Source: Pseudomonadota bacterium (GTDB lineage: Bacteria > Pseudomonadota > Alphaproteobacteria > Rickettsiales > UBA6187). Taken from it: a stretch of 64,000 nucleotides of DNA. The notes beneath the pieces are model-generated. The model saw only the letters and a list, made by a program, of their open reading frames with translations. It was not told where the DNA came from and did no database searches. Positions 15,886 to 25,692 of this stretch are shown in pieces. The stretch lies in contig JAQCEY010000009.1 in NCBI GenBank assembly GCA_027620075.1, positions 1 through 64,000 of the forward strand, in the 5' to 3' direction. The position numbers and the translations under genes are program-made. Each line of letters opens with the position of its first letter. Positions within the stretch are counted from its first letter, which is position 1.

Positions 15886-17883
15886 ATGAACGATAGGGAC
15901 GGCATAGTACTAGCCTGTATAGACAGCTATCCGAAATCTAAAATTTTACTTAGGATAGCCGCAAACAAAGCTGCGGAAAAAAAATGTAGCTGGGCGGTTA
16001 TATATATCGAAACAGCCGCACATTATAAATTAAACACAGAAGGGCGGGAGCAGATTCTTCAATATCTTAAGCTCGCCGAGGAAATGGGAGCAAAAACCTT
16101 CCATATTGAAGGAAAGAGTGTAACGGACTCAATCATTTCATTCGTTACCGAGTCACAAAAATCATGTACACCGGTAAAATACATAGTTATAGGAAAACGC
16201 CGCAAAGACGGTATCTTTGCTAAGTTACGACCGTCTATTGTAAGAAAGATAGAAAAAAACGTATCGGTGCAGGGAGTTAAAATACAGAAAGTCCCTATAT
16301 CCATGCGAAACCATATCCGTCCATGGTATGAAAGACTTTCACTAAATGATATCTCGATAAAGGGAGTTGCCTTTGCTTGTGCAAGCGTGTTTTGTGCTTA
16401 TGTTTTGTCCCAATCACTACAGGCAAGCATACCTGTTGTTGAGTGGCGTATAAATTCGTATAACGTAACTGCGTTCTTCCTTATTGCATGCGTAATAACT
16501 TCACTTCGACACGGCTTGTTACCGGGTCTTATTTCAGCTATCTTGAGCCTTACCATAATGAATTACAGCTACGTACCGCCGCTGCACCAGTTCGGTTTTG
16601 AGCATTTTGGCGACGGTATAAGTATTTCAATTTTTTTATTTTCAGCAGTCCTTTTGTCAATAATGGGCAGTTATAGCAGGGCAAGTAACGAGGCACTGGT
16701 TAACAAGGAAAAAAGATCTCAGCTATTATATCAGATAAACCGTATAGCCGGTGAAGCTCATAGCAAGAAGCAAGCACTGTTTTTGATTCATGACGAGCTT
16801 GAAAAAGTATTGGATATGAAAGTAGCATTTTTTATTCCGGGCAGTTTTAACCAGCCTATCATAAACAGTGTATTCCCCAAAGACACAAAGCTGATAGAGA
16901 GCGACCGGAAATTACTATATAAATGCTGGGAGAAAATCAAAACTACAGGATTCGGAGCTGACAGGGAGTTCAAAACCAAATGGCGTTTTGAACCGATGAT
17001 AACCGCCCATGGGGGGGTAGGTGTTATGGGCATCGAGATACCGTCACATGTAAAGCTGGACTCTTCATTCGGCAGGCTTTGCTATGCCATATCCGATCAG
17101 GTTGCCTCAATAACAGAACGTATAGACCTGACACACAAGATAAATCAGGCTCAGATAACCGCTGAAAAAGAGCAGTTACGCTCAATGCTCCTTTCCAGCG
17201 TATCTCACGACCTTAAAACCCCTCTTGCATCTATCATAGGTGCTTTGAGCGTCCATGAGAGAATGAAAAAATCCGATAAATTATCTCCCGAAATTGCCGA
17301 GGAGTTAATTGAAACCGCTTTGAACGAAGCACAACGCCTTGACAGTTTTATTACAAATATACTGGATATAACCCGCATTGAAAGTGGCGACATAGAATTT
17401 AAACGACAATGGGAACACTGCATAACACCGGTGCAATCGGTAATAAAGAGAATGAAACACCGCCTTGTAAATCATAATCTGATAATTGATATTGAGGACG
17501 ACGAAGAAATCAAAATGGATTTGATGATGACGGAGCAGGTTTTACAAAATGTTTTAGACAATGCCGTAAAATATTCGACTCAAGGAAAAGAAATAAAGAT
17601 ATATACGGAAGTTACACCTAAAAGCTTTTCCTATGTTATAAGGGATTATGGCTTAGGTATCCCTAAAGAAAAGCTTTTGGCGATATTTGATAAATATGAA
17701 AGGCTAAAACATACCGACACGGTAGTTGCCGGTACGGGTCTGGGTCTTGCTATCTGCAAAGCCATCATGGAAAAACAAAACGGCACGATATACGCACGCA
17801 ACCACCCCGATTCAGGGGTGGAATTCGTTATAAGCTTCCCCAAAAAAAGGAAGAGAAAGAGCAGACCCTTAATTGCGGCGTAA
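15886..17883 (+). CDS. kdpD: KdpD-like sensor histidine kinase lacking the N-terminal KdpD domain
   Basis: A 665-residue membrane kinase. The order is a universal-stress-protein-like domain (about residues 6-130), a four-helix DUF4118 membrane domain (about 180-275, with SLRHGLLPGL and NYSYVPPLHQF), a GAF-like linker (about 300-430), the H box SSVSHDLKTPLASI with the phosphorylated histidine, and the ATPase (N box NVLDNAVKYS, G1 RDYGLGIP, G2 GTGLGLAIC). This is the C-terminal three-quarters of KdpD; the N-terminal ATP-binding KdpD domain is missing. The start ATG at 15886 follows GGAGTAAGG; an ATG at 15835 is open but unsupported. No kdpFABC pump genes are present here. It converges on the kdpE-like gene. 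Confidence 0.9.
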   Translation: MNDRDGIVLACIDSYPKSKILLRIAANKAAEKKCSWAVIYIETAAHYKLNTEGREQILQYLKLAEEMGAKTFHIEGKSVTDSIISFVTESQKSCTPVKYIVIGKRRKDGIFAKLRPSIVRKIEKNVSVQGVKIQKVPISMRNHIRPWYERLSLNDISIKGVAFACASVFCAYVLSQSLQASIPVVEWRINSYNVTAFFLIACVITSLRHGLLPGLISAILSLTIMNYSYVPPLHQFGFEHFGDGISISIFLFSAVLLSIMGSYSRASNEALVNKEKRSQLLYQINRIAGEAHSKKQALFLIHDELEKVLDMKVAFFIPGSFNQPIINSVFPKDTKLIESDRKLLYKCWEKIKTTGFGADREFKTKWRFEPMITAHGGVGVMGIEIPSHVKLDSSFGRLCYAISDQVASITERIDLTHKINQAQITAEKEQLRSMLLSSVSHDLKTPLASIIGALSVHERMKKSDKLSPEIAEELIETALNEAQRLDSFITNILDITRIESGDIEFKRQWEHCITPVQSVIKRMKHRLVNHNLIIDIEDDEEIKMDLMMTEQVLQNVLDNAVKYSTQGKEIKIYTEVTPKSFSYVIRDYGLGIPKEKLLAIFDKYERLKHTDTVVAGTGLGLAICKAIMEKQNGTIYARNHPDSGVEFVISFPKKRKRKSRPLIAA

Positions 17884-17888
17884 AGTTT

Positions 17889-18614
17889 TTATGCAAACGC
17901 CCTTTGAGGGATACTTTCCTCTGCGATAACTTCCATTCTGTAACCTATGCCGGGTTCTGTTATAATACAAACCGGATCCTTAGGATTATCTTCTATTTTT
18001 TCACGTATCTGACTTATATATACACGCAAATATTGTATGTCATCTCCGTGAGCCGCACCCCACACGTCATTGAGAAGTTGTTTGTGAGTTACCATCTTTC
18101 CCCTGTTTACCGTCAGGTAACGCAGCAAATCATATTCCTTAGGGGTAAAGAAGGATTTTACACCTCTTAATAAAACCTCATGACGCACCAGATCCATGGT
18201 TATATGACCGTTCGTCAAAACAGGTACTCCCGCCTCTTCCGCTGCAAACTTACGTAAATTCGTTGCTATTCTGGCAAGCAATATATCGGGATTGAACGGC
18301 TTTGTAACATAATCATCAGCACCACGGTTTAACGCATCGACAATCTCCCTGTCATCATTACGCACCGAACAGACTATTATAGGAGTTTGCGACCATTGAC
18401 GCACCATGTCAATAACCTCTTTACCGTCAATATCCGGCAATCCTAAATCAAGTAAAATAAGATTAGGTTTCAAAGAGGCGGCAATCCTTACCGCCTGAGT
18501 ACCGTTATCACATTCTTCAGTTTTATATCCTTCGCTTTCCAGTGTTATTTTAAGCAATTTCCTAATCTGCGATTCATCATCTACTATTAATATTGTATTT
18601 TTCTTCCTTATCAT
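17889..18614 (-). CDS. kdpE: KdpE-like OmpR-family response regulator
   Basis: A 241-residue two-component regulator. The receiver domain shows the acidic pair (VDDE), the phospho-acceptor Asp in LLDLGLPDIDG, and Thr/Lys (VCSVR, YVTKPF). The C-terminal winged helix has FTPKEYDLLRYLTVNRGKMV, HKQLLNDVWG, the recognition stretch YLRVYISQIREKIE, and EPGIGYRM. These are closest to KdpE, which in other bacteria activates the kdpFABC potassium pump genes. Its 3' end is 5 bp from the 3' end of the sensor gene, so the two are convergent and separately transcribed, unlike the usual kdpDE operon. Confidence 0.92.
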   Translation of the reverse strand: MIRKKNTILIVDDESQIRKLLKITLESEGYKTEECDNGTQAVRIAASLKPNLILLDLGLPDIDGKEVIDMVRQWSQTPIIVCSVRNDDREIVDALNRGADDYVTKPFNPDILLARIATNLRKFAAEEAGVPVLTNGHITMDLVRHEVLLRGVKSFFTPKEYDLLRYLTVNRGKMVTHKQLLNDVWGAAHGDDIQYLRVYISQIREKIEDNPKDPVCIITEPGIGYRMEVIAEESIPQRAFA

Positions 18615-18821
18615 GATACTTACCCTAAATTATTTCATTTAATAATATAGTAATTTTTGAAATATAAATTTACCATTATGATTATTTAATAACAAATTTA
18701 TAATAAATTTATCTTTTTAAATCATCTGTCATATCGACTATTGACTACGGATTTAATATTTTTAACGCATAAATGCTAACAAAGCTTTTCATAATAACCA
18801 ATAAAATAAGAGGATAATTTT

Positions 18822-19172
18822 ATGTTTCTAAAAAAGAATATATTACTTGCATCAACCGGTCTAATATTAGCGTCTTCAATCGCTATGGCAGATATAAAAC
18901 AACGTATAGGCAATTTACCTGATGAAGGGCAGATAGCCATTAACGGTAAGGTTGAAAGCGTCGAAAGTAAAAAAGACTTTACCCTCCGTGACGAATCGGG
19001 CGATACTATAAGCGTACAAACACCAAGTGAAATCACTTTCAACGAAGGGGATAATGTTGAAGTACACGGACATGTCGGAAAAGATGCAATGGGTGAGCAA
19101 AAAGGCATAACGGCCTTTAAAGTAAAAATAAACAACAATGCTCAATCAGAAGATGCTACAAAAGTAAATTAA
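18822..19172 (+). CDS. Periplasmic OB-fold (YgiW/BOF-like) protein
   Basis: A 116-residue exported protein. Residues 1-23 form a signal peptide ending in the cleavage context SIAMADIK. The mature part reads IAINGKVESVESKKDFTLRD, then DTISVQTPSEI and GDNVEVHGHVGKD, the strand pattern of the bacterial OB-fold domain (YgiW/YdeI, BOF) family. Members of this group are periplasmic and often stress-related, but this protein's ligand is unknown. It lies in its own unit, with a terminator immediately downstream. Confidence 0.8.
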   Translation: MFLKKNILLASTGLILASSIAMADIKQRIGNLPDEGQIAINGKVESVESKKDFTLRDESGDTISVQTPSEITFNEGDNVEVHGHVGKDAMGEQKGITAFKVKINNNAQSEDATKVN

Positions 19173-19213
19173 AAAATATCATAATTTAAGATATGTAAAC
19201 TTTTCAAAATTGC

Positions 19214-19251
19214 TAAAAAAGCCCTGCTTGTTTTAAGTGGGGCTTTTTTTT
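19214..19251 (+). terminator. Rho-independent terminator
   Basis: AAAAGCCC and GGGCTTTT form the stem around a 14-base loop, followed by a run of Ts. It lies about 40 bp after the OB-fold gene. Confidence 0.85.
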
Positions 19252-19335
19252 GCATCAAAAACAATAAACTTTTGAATTATTGGCAAAAAAAGTGTATAAT
19301 TTATCAGTATGATAATTTAATTTAAGTAGTAAACT

Positions 19336-19767
19336 ATGTTATATGTAGCACTTACGGTAGCTTTCTGCGTTTTTTTTGTAGTTTATTGCATAATATTAAA
19401 AATTTCCGGACGCATCGCAGGCATAAGCCAAGTAACAATAATGCAATGCGTTTTTATATTTGTTATACCGTTGGTTTTGGTAAAGACACTATCTGTTATA
19501 TTATTAAAAACCGTAGATGACGAACTAACCGGCGAATTGATATTGTTGGGGTTTTATACGATAGTTGAGATATCTACTATTTACCGCTCATTATACGGTA
19601 TAACCCTGTTACGTTCGATAGCTTTCTTTATCGTATCAAAAATAGTCGCCGTTATATTAGCTGCTGCGTTTATTGCCTTTATATATTCGGCAGACATGCA
19701 CGGAATGCAGAGTTGGATTAACAATCACATTTTAAATAACGGTTCAAATGAACAAGTCGGTCAATAA
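19336..19767 (+). CDS. Hypothetical membrane protein, 143 residues
   Basis: Four membrane helices are likely, at roughly residues 3-23, 35-58, 65-90 and 97-120. The C-terminus is polar (SADMHGMQSWINNHILNNG). No family motif is recognised. It follows a terminator and precedes the capsule-type gene by about 100 bp on the same strand, so co-transcription with that gene is possible but not shown. Confidence 0.6.
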   Translation: MLYVALTVAFCVFFVVYCIILKISGRIAGISQVTIMQCVFIFVIPLVLVKTLSVILLKTVDDELTGELILLGFYTIVEISTIYRSLYGITLLRSIAFFIVSKIVAVILAAAFIAFIYSADMHGMQSWINNHILNNGSNEQVGQ

Positions 19768-19867
19768 TTACTACTAGCCGCAAAATCAAAAACAGATTGA
19801 ATTTAATACGATAATCATTTAGTTTCCGAAACTTGTTTTTCAGTCATTGATATAGGATTTCCATATA

Positions 19868-21418
19868 ATGAGAATATTTTTCTTTCTTGGGCAGACGTTT
19901 TTTGAACAAACCGTTAGTATAGCCAAAGAGATAGAATCAAAGTATCAGGGAACCGAATTCAGAGCGATAGTAGCGGCACGTTCAAATCTTATAGAAGAAC
20001 TTGATAAAATTGATAACCCTAAATTTACCAATTATGACTGGTTAAGCGGTCTTGAAAAAAAATGGCTTGAAACCCCGCTTGATATAAAAAAGCTAAAAGA
20101 CTATGAACAAAAATTGGGTACTAAAATTTTAAGGCGTATAATTACCGCTGATAGGGAGTTAGGGGTCGGATTTGTAAGTGGCGGAATAGTTGAGCGTACC
20201 GATCTCATTAAATGTATTAAAAAAAATGATGATGCCCATTGGAGGTATGTTGTAGGTCTTTTAGACTATCTATTCAATGAATATGAGAATCACAGACCTG
20301 ATGCGGTTTTTGCATATTGCGTTGCAGGTGCAGTCGCCTTTGCAATGGGAGAGGTAGCACATTATTTCAAAATTCCGTTTACACAACCTGTTATAGCCAG
20401 AGTAAAACATTGTTGTATAATGGACGATAACAACTACTGGTCTTTGCGTCCTGCTACCGACCTGTTTGACAATGCACTTAATGACCCGTCCCTTGTAGCA
20501 GACAAGATGGACGAGGCAAAAGAATTTATAAAAGACTTCAGGGAAAAACCGATAGCGCCTCAAGACACGGTTTCTTGGATAAAAGAGTTGAAGAAAAACA
20601 ACTCATACACCGGCATATTAAAAACAATAGCTACAGATATAATTCGCTGGGGAGCAATAGAACTAGGTCTGAAAGGTACAAAGGGTGTTATAAGGCAACG
20701 CAACGGCTACGACATCCTTATAAAAAACTTACGCTACTTCCGTTATATGAGAAATGCATTGAACAATAATATCAGGCACTTTCATAATGACGTAGGTGAT
20801 AGGGAATATATATATTTCCCCCTTCATGTTGACCCGGAAGCATCCACAATGGTTCTGGCTGATATGTTTACCGACCAGATGGCTGTTATTGAATCAATTG
20901 CAAAAACAATGCCTGCCGGAATGCGTCTGATAGTAAAAGAACATATCCCTTGCTTAGGTCACCGCCCAAAAGGCTTCTACAAAAGGATAGCCGACATGCC
21001 TGACGTACGTTTAGTCAACCCGTTTATGAACAATTTTGAGATAATGAATAATGCAAAACTTGTCTGTACTATTACAGGAACAGCAGGCTGGGAGTCTTTC
21101 ATCTTTGGAAAAGCACCGCTGGTAATAGGTAACGTATATTATTTAAAATTAGGCGAAGGTCTTGTTCACTGTCAGGATCTTTCCAAAATGGGCGATGCTA
21201 TTAAAGAAGCATTAAAGACGGAACCTGTGAGCGAAAAAAGGCTTCAATTGTTTATTGCGTCAATAATGAAGCTTTCTATCGATATATCACCTGAGGATAT
21301 GTGGTTTGAAAAATATGCCGACCTTGAAAAACGCAAGCAGGCAGTTAAAAAGATGGCAGATCATCTTATAAATATGGCGAACAACAAGCCCGATACAAGA
21401 AAGAGAAACAGCTCCTAG
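19868..21418 (+). CDS. Capsule polysaccharide (KpsC/KpsS-like) transferase family protein
   Basis: A 516-residue cytoplasmic protein related to the capsule polysaccharide biosynthesis transferases. The C-terminal half has the recognisable core: EYIYFPLHVDPEAST, then AGMRLIVKEHIPCLGHRP and LVCTITGTAGWESFIFGKAPL, the nucleotide-sugar-binding half of GT-B-like Kdo transferases such as KpsC and KpsS. The N-terminal half (IFFFLGQTFFEQTVSIAKEIE) is a Rossmann-like glycosyltransferase half. Substrate and linkage cannot be read from the sequence. No other capsule gene lies nearby, although glmS and the distant galU-ugd pair supply precursors. Confidence 0.75.
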   Translation: MRIFFFLGQTFFEQTVSIAKEIESKYQGTEFRAIVAARSNLIEELDKIDNPKFTNYDWLSGLEKKWLETPLDIKKLKDYEQKLGTKILRRIITADRELGVGFVSGGIVERTDLIKCIKKNDDAHWRYVVGLLDYLFNEYENHRPDAVFAYCVAGAVAFAMGEVAHYFKIPFTQPVIARVKHCCIMDDNNYWSLRPATDLFDNALNDPSLVADKMDEAKEFIKDFREKPIAPQDTVSWIKELKKNNSYTGILKTIATDIIRWGAIELGLKGTKGVIRQRNGYDILIKNLRYFRYMRNALNNNIRHFHNDVGDREYIYFPLHVDPEASTMVLADMFTDQMAVIESIAKTMPAGMRLIVKEHIPCLGHRPKGFYKRIADMPDVRLVNPFMNNFEIMNNAKLVCTITGTAGWESFIFGKAPLVIGNVYYLKLGEGLVHCQDLSKMGDAIKEALKTEPVSEKRLQLFIASIMKLSIDISPEDMWFEKYADLEKRKQAVKKMADHLINMANNKPDTRKRNSS

Positions 21419-21441
21419 AATAACAACTCCAATCAACAAGT

Positions 21442-23274
21442 CTATTCAACCGTTACGGATTTTGCAAGGTTTCTGGGCTGGTCAACATTAGTCCCTTTGG
21501 CGATAGCTACATAATACGCTATAAGCTGTATAGGGATTGCATATAGTATGGGAGCGGCAAACGGGTCGGCTTCCGGCAGTTCTATCACGGTGTGGACGAT
21601 ATCTTCTAGTTGCGATATACCTTTTTTATCGGAAAGTAATATTACCTTCCCTCCCCTTGCTACAACCTCATTTATATTTCCTGCCGTTTTTTCAAATAGC
21701 TCATCTGACGGAGCAATCGCAATAATAGGGATATTATCGTCAATCAGGGCTATAGGACCATGTTTTAACTCTCCTGCGGCATTTGCCTCGGCAGGTATAT
21801 AGGTTATCTCCTTTAATTTTAACGCACCCTCTAAGGCGAGAGGATAAGTAAGCCCTCGACCTATATAAATAATATGAGAAGCATTAACCAAATCCCTTGA
21901 TAATTTTTCTATCATTTCATCATGATGGAAGATATCCACCATACGTGATGACATTTCCGAAAGAGAGTGTGATAGCTCGGCTTCTTCTATATTGGATATG
22001 CTTTTTTTGCTTACTGCCAATGCAAGGGTAAAACAAGCCAGAGTCATAAGCTGGGCTGTAAAGGCTTTTGTAGATGCAACCCCTATTTCAGGTCCGGCAT
22101 GGGTTTCTAAAATAGCGTCAGCCTCTCTTGCCATAGTACTGGTTCTTACGTTAACTATAGCAAGTGTATGCTGACCTTTTTGCTTTGCATATCTCATTGC
22201 CGCCAACGTATCTGCCGTTTCTCCTGACTGCGATATAACAATCGTCAGCCCGTTTTTCTGCAATATCGGCTTGCGGTATCTGAACTCTGAAGCTATATCT
22301 ACATTTACCGGCACTTGTGCTATTTGTTCAATCCAGTATTTTGCAGTCATTCCGGCATAAAAAGATGTGCCGCAGGCAACAATATTTATAGCGGTAATAT
22401 TTTTTAGCTTAAAAGGCAATTGCGGCAACTCAACCTTACCCGTTACAGGGTGATAGCAGCTTTTCAGGTTATTGGCTATTACGGTAGGTTGCTCATAAAT
22501 TTCCTTTAGCATATAATGAGCATAATTTTCTTTTGCAACCATTACATCTTCGGCTTTCACCTCAATTATCGCACGCTCAATTTCTTTTCCTGAAAAATCA
22601 TAGAGCTTTGCATCATTTTTTGTTAAAACGCCGATATCACCGTCTTCCAGATATGATATGTTTTTTGTCATATGTGACAGGGCAAGTGCGTCCGATGCTA
22701 TATACATTTCCTCTTTTCCATAGCCTATAGCTAATGGCGAACCCTGTTTGGCTATCAAAAGAACATCATCTTCACCTGAGAATATAGCACCTATCGCAAA
22801 CGCACCTTTTAGTATCTTTACAGCCTCAAGCATGGCATTTTTGGGGGATTTACCTTGCTTTATAAATTTCTGCAATAGGTTAGGAATAACTTCCGTGTCG
22901 GTTTGGGTTACGAATTTTACACCTTCTTTTTCAAGCTCGCTACGGATTTCAAGGAAATTCTCAATAATGCCGTTATGGACTACCGCAATATTCTCCGATA
23001 TATGCGGGTGAGCATTTATTAATGTGGGTGAACCGTGCGTAGCCCACCTTGTGTGTCCGATACCTATACACCCTTGCGGTTTTTCTTCTTCCACGGCTCT
23101 TTCAAGATTTATTATCTTTCCTTTAGCCCGTGACCTTGATATCGACATATCACCTAAATTGGACTTAACAGCGATTCCCGCAGAATCATACCCCCTGTAT
23201 TCCAGCCGTTTAAGACCTTCTATCAGTCTGCTTACGACATCCGAATCACTGATGATACCTATTATTCCACACAT
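21442..23274 (-). CDS. glmS: Glutamine-fructose-6-phosphate aminotransferase (isomerizing)
   Basis: GlmS makes glucosamine-6-phosphate from fructose-6-phosphate and glutamine, the first step to UDP-GlcNAc for peptidoglycan and LPS. The N-terminal glutaminase has the catalytic Cys2 (MCGIIGI) and GHTRWATHG. Two SIS isomerase domains follow (ACGTSFYAGMTAKYW and SQSGETADTLAAMRYAK, then IGRGLTYPLALEGALKLKE). The C-terminus NLAKSVTVE is the family's invariant ending. Length of 610 residues is standard. It converges on the capsule-type gene and has hpf about 140 bp upstream on the same strand. Confidence 0.97.
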   Translation of the reverse strand: MCGIIGIISDSDVVSRLIEGLKRLEYRGYDSAGIAVKSNLGDMSISRSRAKGKIINLERAVEEEKPQGCIGIGHTRWATHGSPTLINAHPHISENIAVVHNGIIENFLEIRSELEKEGVKFVTQTDTEVIPNLLQKFIKQGKSPKNAMLEAVKILKGAFAIGAIFSGEDDVLLIAKQGSPLAIGYGKEEMYIASDALALSHMTKNISYLEDGDIGVLTKNDAKLYDFSGKEIERAIIEVKAEDVMVAKENYAHYMLKEIYEQPTVIANNLKSCYHPVTGKVELPQLPFKLKNITAINIVACGTSFYAGMTAKYWIEQIAQVPVNVDIASEFRYRKPILQKNGLTIVISQSGETADTLAAMRYAKQKGQHTLAIVNVRTSTMAREADAILETHAGPEIGVASTKAFTAQLMTLACFTLALAVSKKSISNIEEAELSHSLSEMSSRMVDIFHHDEMIEKLSRDLVNASHIIYIGRGLTYPLALEGALKLKEITYIPAEANAAGELKHGPIALIDDNIPIIAIAPSDELFEKTAGNINEVVARGGKVILLSDKKGISQLEDIVHTVIELPEADPFAAPILYAIPIQLIAYYVAIAKGTNVDQPRNLAKSVTVE

Positions 23275-23364
23275 ACTATATCATTATTTATTTGTTAGAT
23301 TTAGGATAATAGCTGAAATAGGACAATCGTACAATAATTAGTATTGTAAATAGCCAAAATTGAT

Positions 23365-23390
23365 AAAAAAACCCTCAATAAGAGGGCTTT
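23365..23390 (-). terminator. Terminator of the hpf gene
   Basis: On the minus strand GCCCTC-TTATT-GAGGG is followed by TTTTTTT. It is 24 bp after the hpf stop; the plus-strand side is also T-rich. Confidence 0.75.
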
Positions 23391-23413
23391 TTAGTTTTTA
23401 AGTAATTTATAGT

Positions 23414-24022
23414 TTATGCGGCAGCTTCTTTTGCCACCCTTGCGGAGTCTATCCATGAGATATTACCGTCTTCACGGCGATAAACCACATTAACAGAGCC
23501 TGTCTTTTTGTTTATGAACATCAAGGCAGGTAACTGCCCCAAATCCATTCTCATAACCGCATCACTTACGGTTAAAGTCTCTATTTCAGTCGGCTTTTCA
23601 GCGATTATCAAAGGAGCATCGTTATAGTCCTCCAACTCACTATCTTTTGCGTCAACCTCAGATGACAATATATATTTAGTCCCTGTGATAAATTCGACAT
23701 TATCCTTGTCAATTCTGGTTTTGTGATGATTCTTAATTCTGCCTTTATATCTCCTTAGTTGCTTTTCAACTTTTGCAGAACACAGGTCAAATGCCGTGTA
23801 TACTTCATCATCTTCCGCACTGCCTTTCATAAGCGTACTATTTCCCGTACCTTCGTTTACGAGAATATCCGCTTTAAACAGGTGTCTTTCCTTTGTAAAT
23901 ACAACATCTGCACTAATTGCGTGTTCAAAATATTTAGTTACTACTGCCTCAAGCTCTGCTATTACATATTCCTGCAAAGCAGTACCAATTTCTAGGTGTT
24001 TACCAGATACGGTTATCTGCAT
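23414..24022 (-). CDS. hpf: Ribosome hibernation promoting factor, long form
   Basis: A 202-residue ribosome-binding protein. The N-terminal S30AE/YfiA domain (residues 1-110, MQITVSGKHLEIGTALQEYV, with LRRYKGRIKNHH near its end) sits in the decoding and tRNA sites of the 30S. The C-terminal dimerisation domain (about 140-198, LGQLPALMFINKKTGSVNVVYRREDGNISWID in pieces) mediates formation of 100S ribosomes. Long HPF is the normal alphaproteobacterial form. The ATG is preceded by GGGAGG, a strong ribosome binding site. It is a single gene with its own terminator. Confidence 0.93.
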   Translation of the reverse strand: MQITVSGKHLEIGTALQEYVIAELEAVVTKYFEHAISADVVFTKERHLFKADILVNEGTGNSTLMKGSAEDDEVYTAFDLCSAKVEKQLRRYKGRIKNHHKTRIDKDNVEFITGTKYILSSEVDAKDSELEDYNDAPLIIAEKPTEIETLTVSDAVMRMDLGQLPALMFINKKTGSVNVVYRREDGNISWIDSARVAKEAAA

Positions 24023-24203
24023 AACAAGACCTCCCTTTTCTTATATAATTGGTTTTAAAAATGATATTATATTCTGAAGAATATTCATAATTTTATTATA
24101 CTCCATTAAAATCTTAATGTAAAGCAAACTAGGACGTGGCTATTTTCCTTGCAAATAATAGTATTTTGCATAGAATCGGTACAAATTAATTCAAATTGAC
24201 CAG

Positions 24204-24881
24204 ATGCTCAAAAGTAAAATAAACAATCTGATAAAAGCCCTAAAAAAGCTTATAAATATGCTTCTTGAGCCTGTTATCGGTTATACAAGGGTTGTATTTG
24301 CTACAAAGTTTATTTTATCTGCAATAGCTTTAATATTGATGTTTACACTTATTTTGCAGCCGTTATTGAACCCCGCGCATGATAATTACAGAATCACTTT
24401 TTCAAACATAGAAGCAGGAAGTGAAGGTAAACCGCCCAAAATGATAAATCCGCGTTTTCAAGGGGTGGACAAGGACAACCAAACTTATAACGTCTCCGCA
24501 AAAACAGCTACAAAAATCAAGGACGAAGTACTTATACTAGATACGATAAATGCCTCTGTTGAACTACGTGACGGCAGATGGGTCTTGCTTAACGCAAATA
24601 AGGGCGTATTAAAGCACAAGGAAGAACTTCTGGAACTAAGCGACTCGGTGTACCTATTTACCAATGACGGTTACGAGTTTTACTTGAGTAACATATTTAT
24701 CGATATGGATAAGCATATGGCATATAGTGAAAGTAAGGTTACCGGAAAAGGTCCCGCCGGCACGGTAGAAGCAAATAGTGTAAGACTATACGACAAAGGA
24801 CAAAGAGTCGTTTTGGACGGAAATGTTAAGTTAGTTCTTTATCCGGAAAATATCAAAAAAGCCTCGGCTCAGAATAAATAA
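24204..24881 (+). CDS. lptC: LPS export protein LptC
   Basis: A 225-residue bitopic inner-membrane protein. One membrane helix lies at about residues 35-57. It is followed by a periplasmic beta-jellyroll with the LptC pattern: MINPRFQGVDKDNQTYNVSA, then WVLLNANKGVL and VYLFTNDGYEFYLSNIFIDM, then VRLYDKGQRVVLDGNVKLVL. It relays LPS from the LptBFG transporter to LptA. In many alphaproteobacteria lptC follows an RNase-D-like gene and precedes lptA; here the RNase D gene is convergent and lptA is absent from the window. The long N-terminal cytoplasmic part is unusual. Confidence 0.88.
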   Translation: MLKSKINNLIKALKKLINMLLEPVIGYTRVVFATKFILSAIALILMFTLILQPLLNPAHDNYRITFSNIEAGSEGKPPKMINPRFQGVDKDNQTYNVSAKTATKIKDEVLILDTINASVELRDGRWVLLNANKGVLKHKEELLELSDSVYLFTNDGYEFYLSNIFIDMDKHMAYSESKVTGKGPAGTVEANSVRLYDKGQRVVLDGNVKLVLYPENIKKASAQNK

Positions 24882-24883
24882 AA

Positions 24884-25498
24884 TTATTTATGTGCAAAAA
24901 TATCTTGCTCAGCCCAACCGACAAGGTCAAGCTCGGCTCTAGTCTGAATAAAATCAAAACATTTTTGAGCCAATTCCATGCGACCATCTCTTTTAAGCAT
25001 AAAATCAAGCTTTTCCATCAAATCATGCAAGAAAAGCACGTCAGATGCTGCATATTGTATCTGTTCTTTAGAAAGCTCTTCGGCTGCCCAATCCGAGGAT
25101 TGTTGTTGTTTTGATATCTTCTTATCCAGCAATTCCTGACATAAATCCTTTAGCCCGTGACTATCGGTATAAGTCCTGCATAACTTGGAGGCTATTTTAG
25201 TGCAGTATATATTATTTGTATCAACGCCCAAATAATGCTTTATAACCGCTACATCAAATCTTGCGAAGTGGAATATTTTAGTGACCGAGTCGTCTTCAAA
25301 TAGTTTTTTCAGGTTAGGTGCTTGATAACCTTCCCTATCCATCTGCACCAGATGTGCGTTGCCATCACCTGCCGATAGCTGAACAACACAAAGCTTATCC
25401 CGCAGATTATTTAATCCCAAAGTTTCAGTATCAACCGCAACCGATTGATTAAAAACAATACCATCCGGCAAATCGCCTTTGTGAACATAATTAGTCAT
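24884..25498 (-). CDS. Short RNase D-like 3'-5' exonuclease
   Basis: A 204-residue DEDDy exonuclease. The three exo motifs are visible: AVDTETLGL (exo I), FHFARFDVAVIKHYLG (exo II) and YAASDVLFLHDLM (exo III with the catalytic tyrosine). The two HRDC domains of E. coli RNase D are missing, which is the usual short form in alphaproteobacteria. It trims 3' ends of structured RNAs such as tRNA precursors. It converges on lptC with 2 bp between the stops. Confidence 0.9.
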   Translation of the reverse strand: MTNYVHKGDLPDGIVFNQSVAVDTETLGLNNLRDKLCVVQLSAGDGNAHLVQMDREGYQAPNLKKLFEDDSVTKIFHFARFDVAVIKHYLGVDTNNIYCTKIASKLCRTYTDSHGLKDLCQELLDKKISKQQQSSDWAAEELSKEQIQYAASDVLFLHDLMEKLDFMLKRDGRMELAQKCFDFIQTRAELDLVGWAEQDIFAHK

Positions 25499-25625
25499 TT
25501 ATAAAATCCATTTTTTTATAAGGACTATAACTTCTTATGCTTTTCAGTCAAATAAATATGTGATTTAAACTTTCAGAGGCTTACTTTAAAGTAAAAAAAA
25601 GTAAAAAATATTAACCTTTGCCACA

Positions 25626-25656
25626 TTGACAATTCAACCAAATTAAGTGATAAAAT
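25626..25656 (+). promoter_or_regulatory. Sigma-70 promoter of the 158-residue gene
   Basis: A perfect TTGACA (25626-25631) is followed after 17 to 19 bp by GATAAAAT. The ATG at 25693 is preceded by AAAAGGAG. Confidence 0.55.
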
Positions 25657-25692
25657 TTAAATATTACAATTTTTAAAAGGAGATTATTATTT

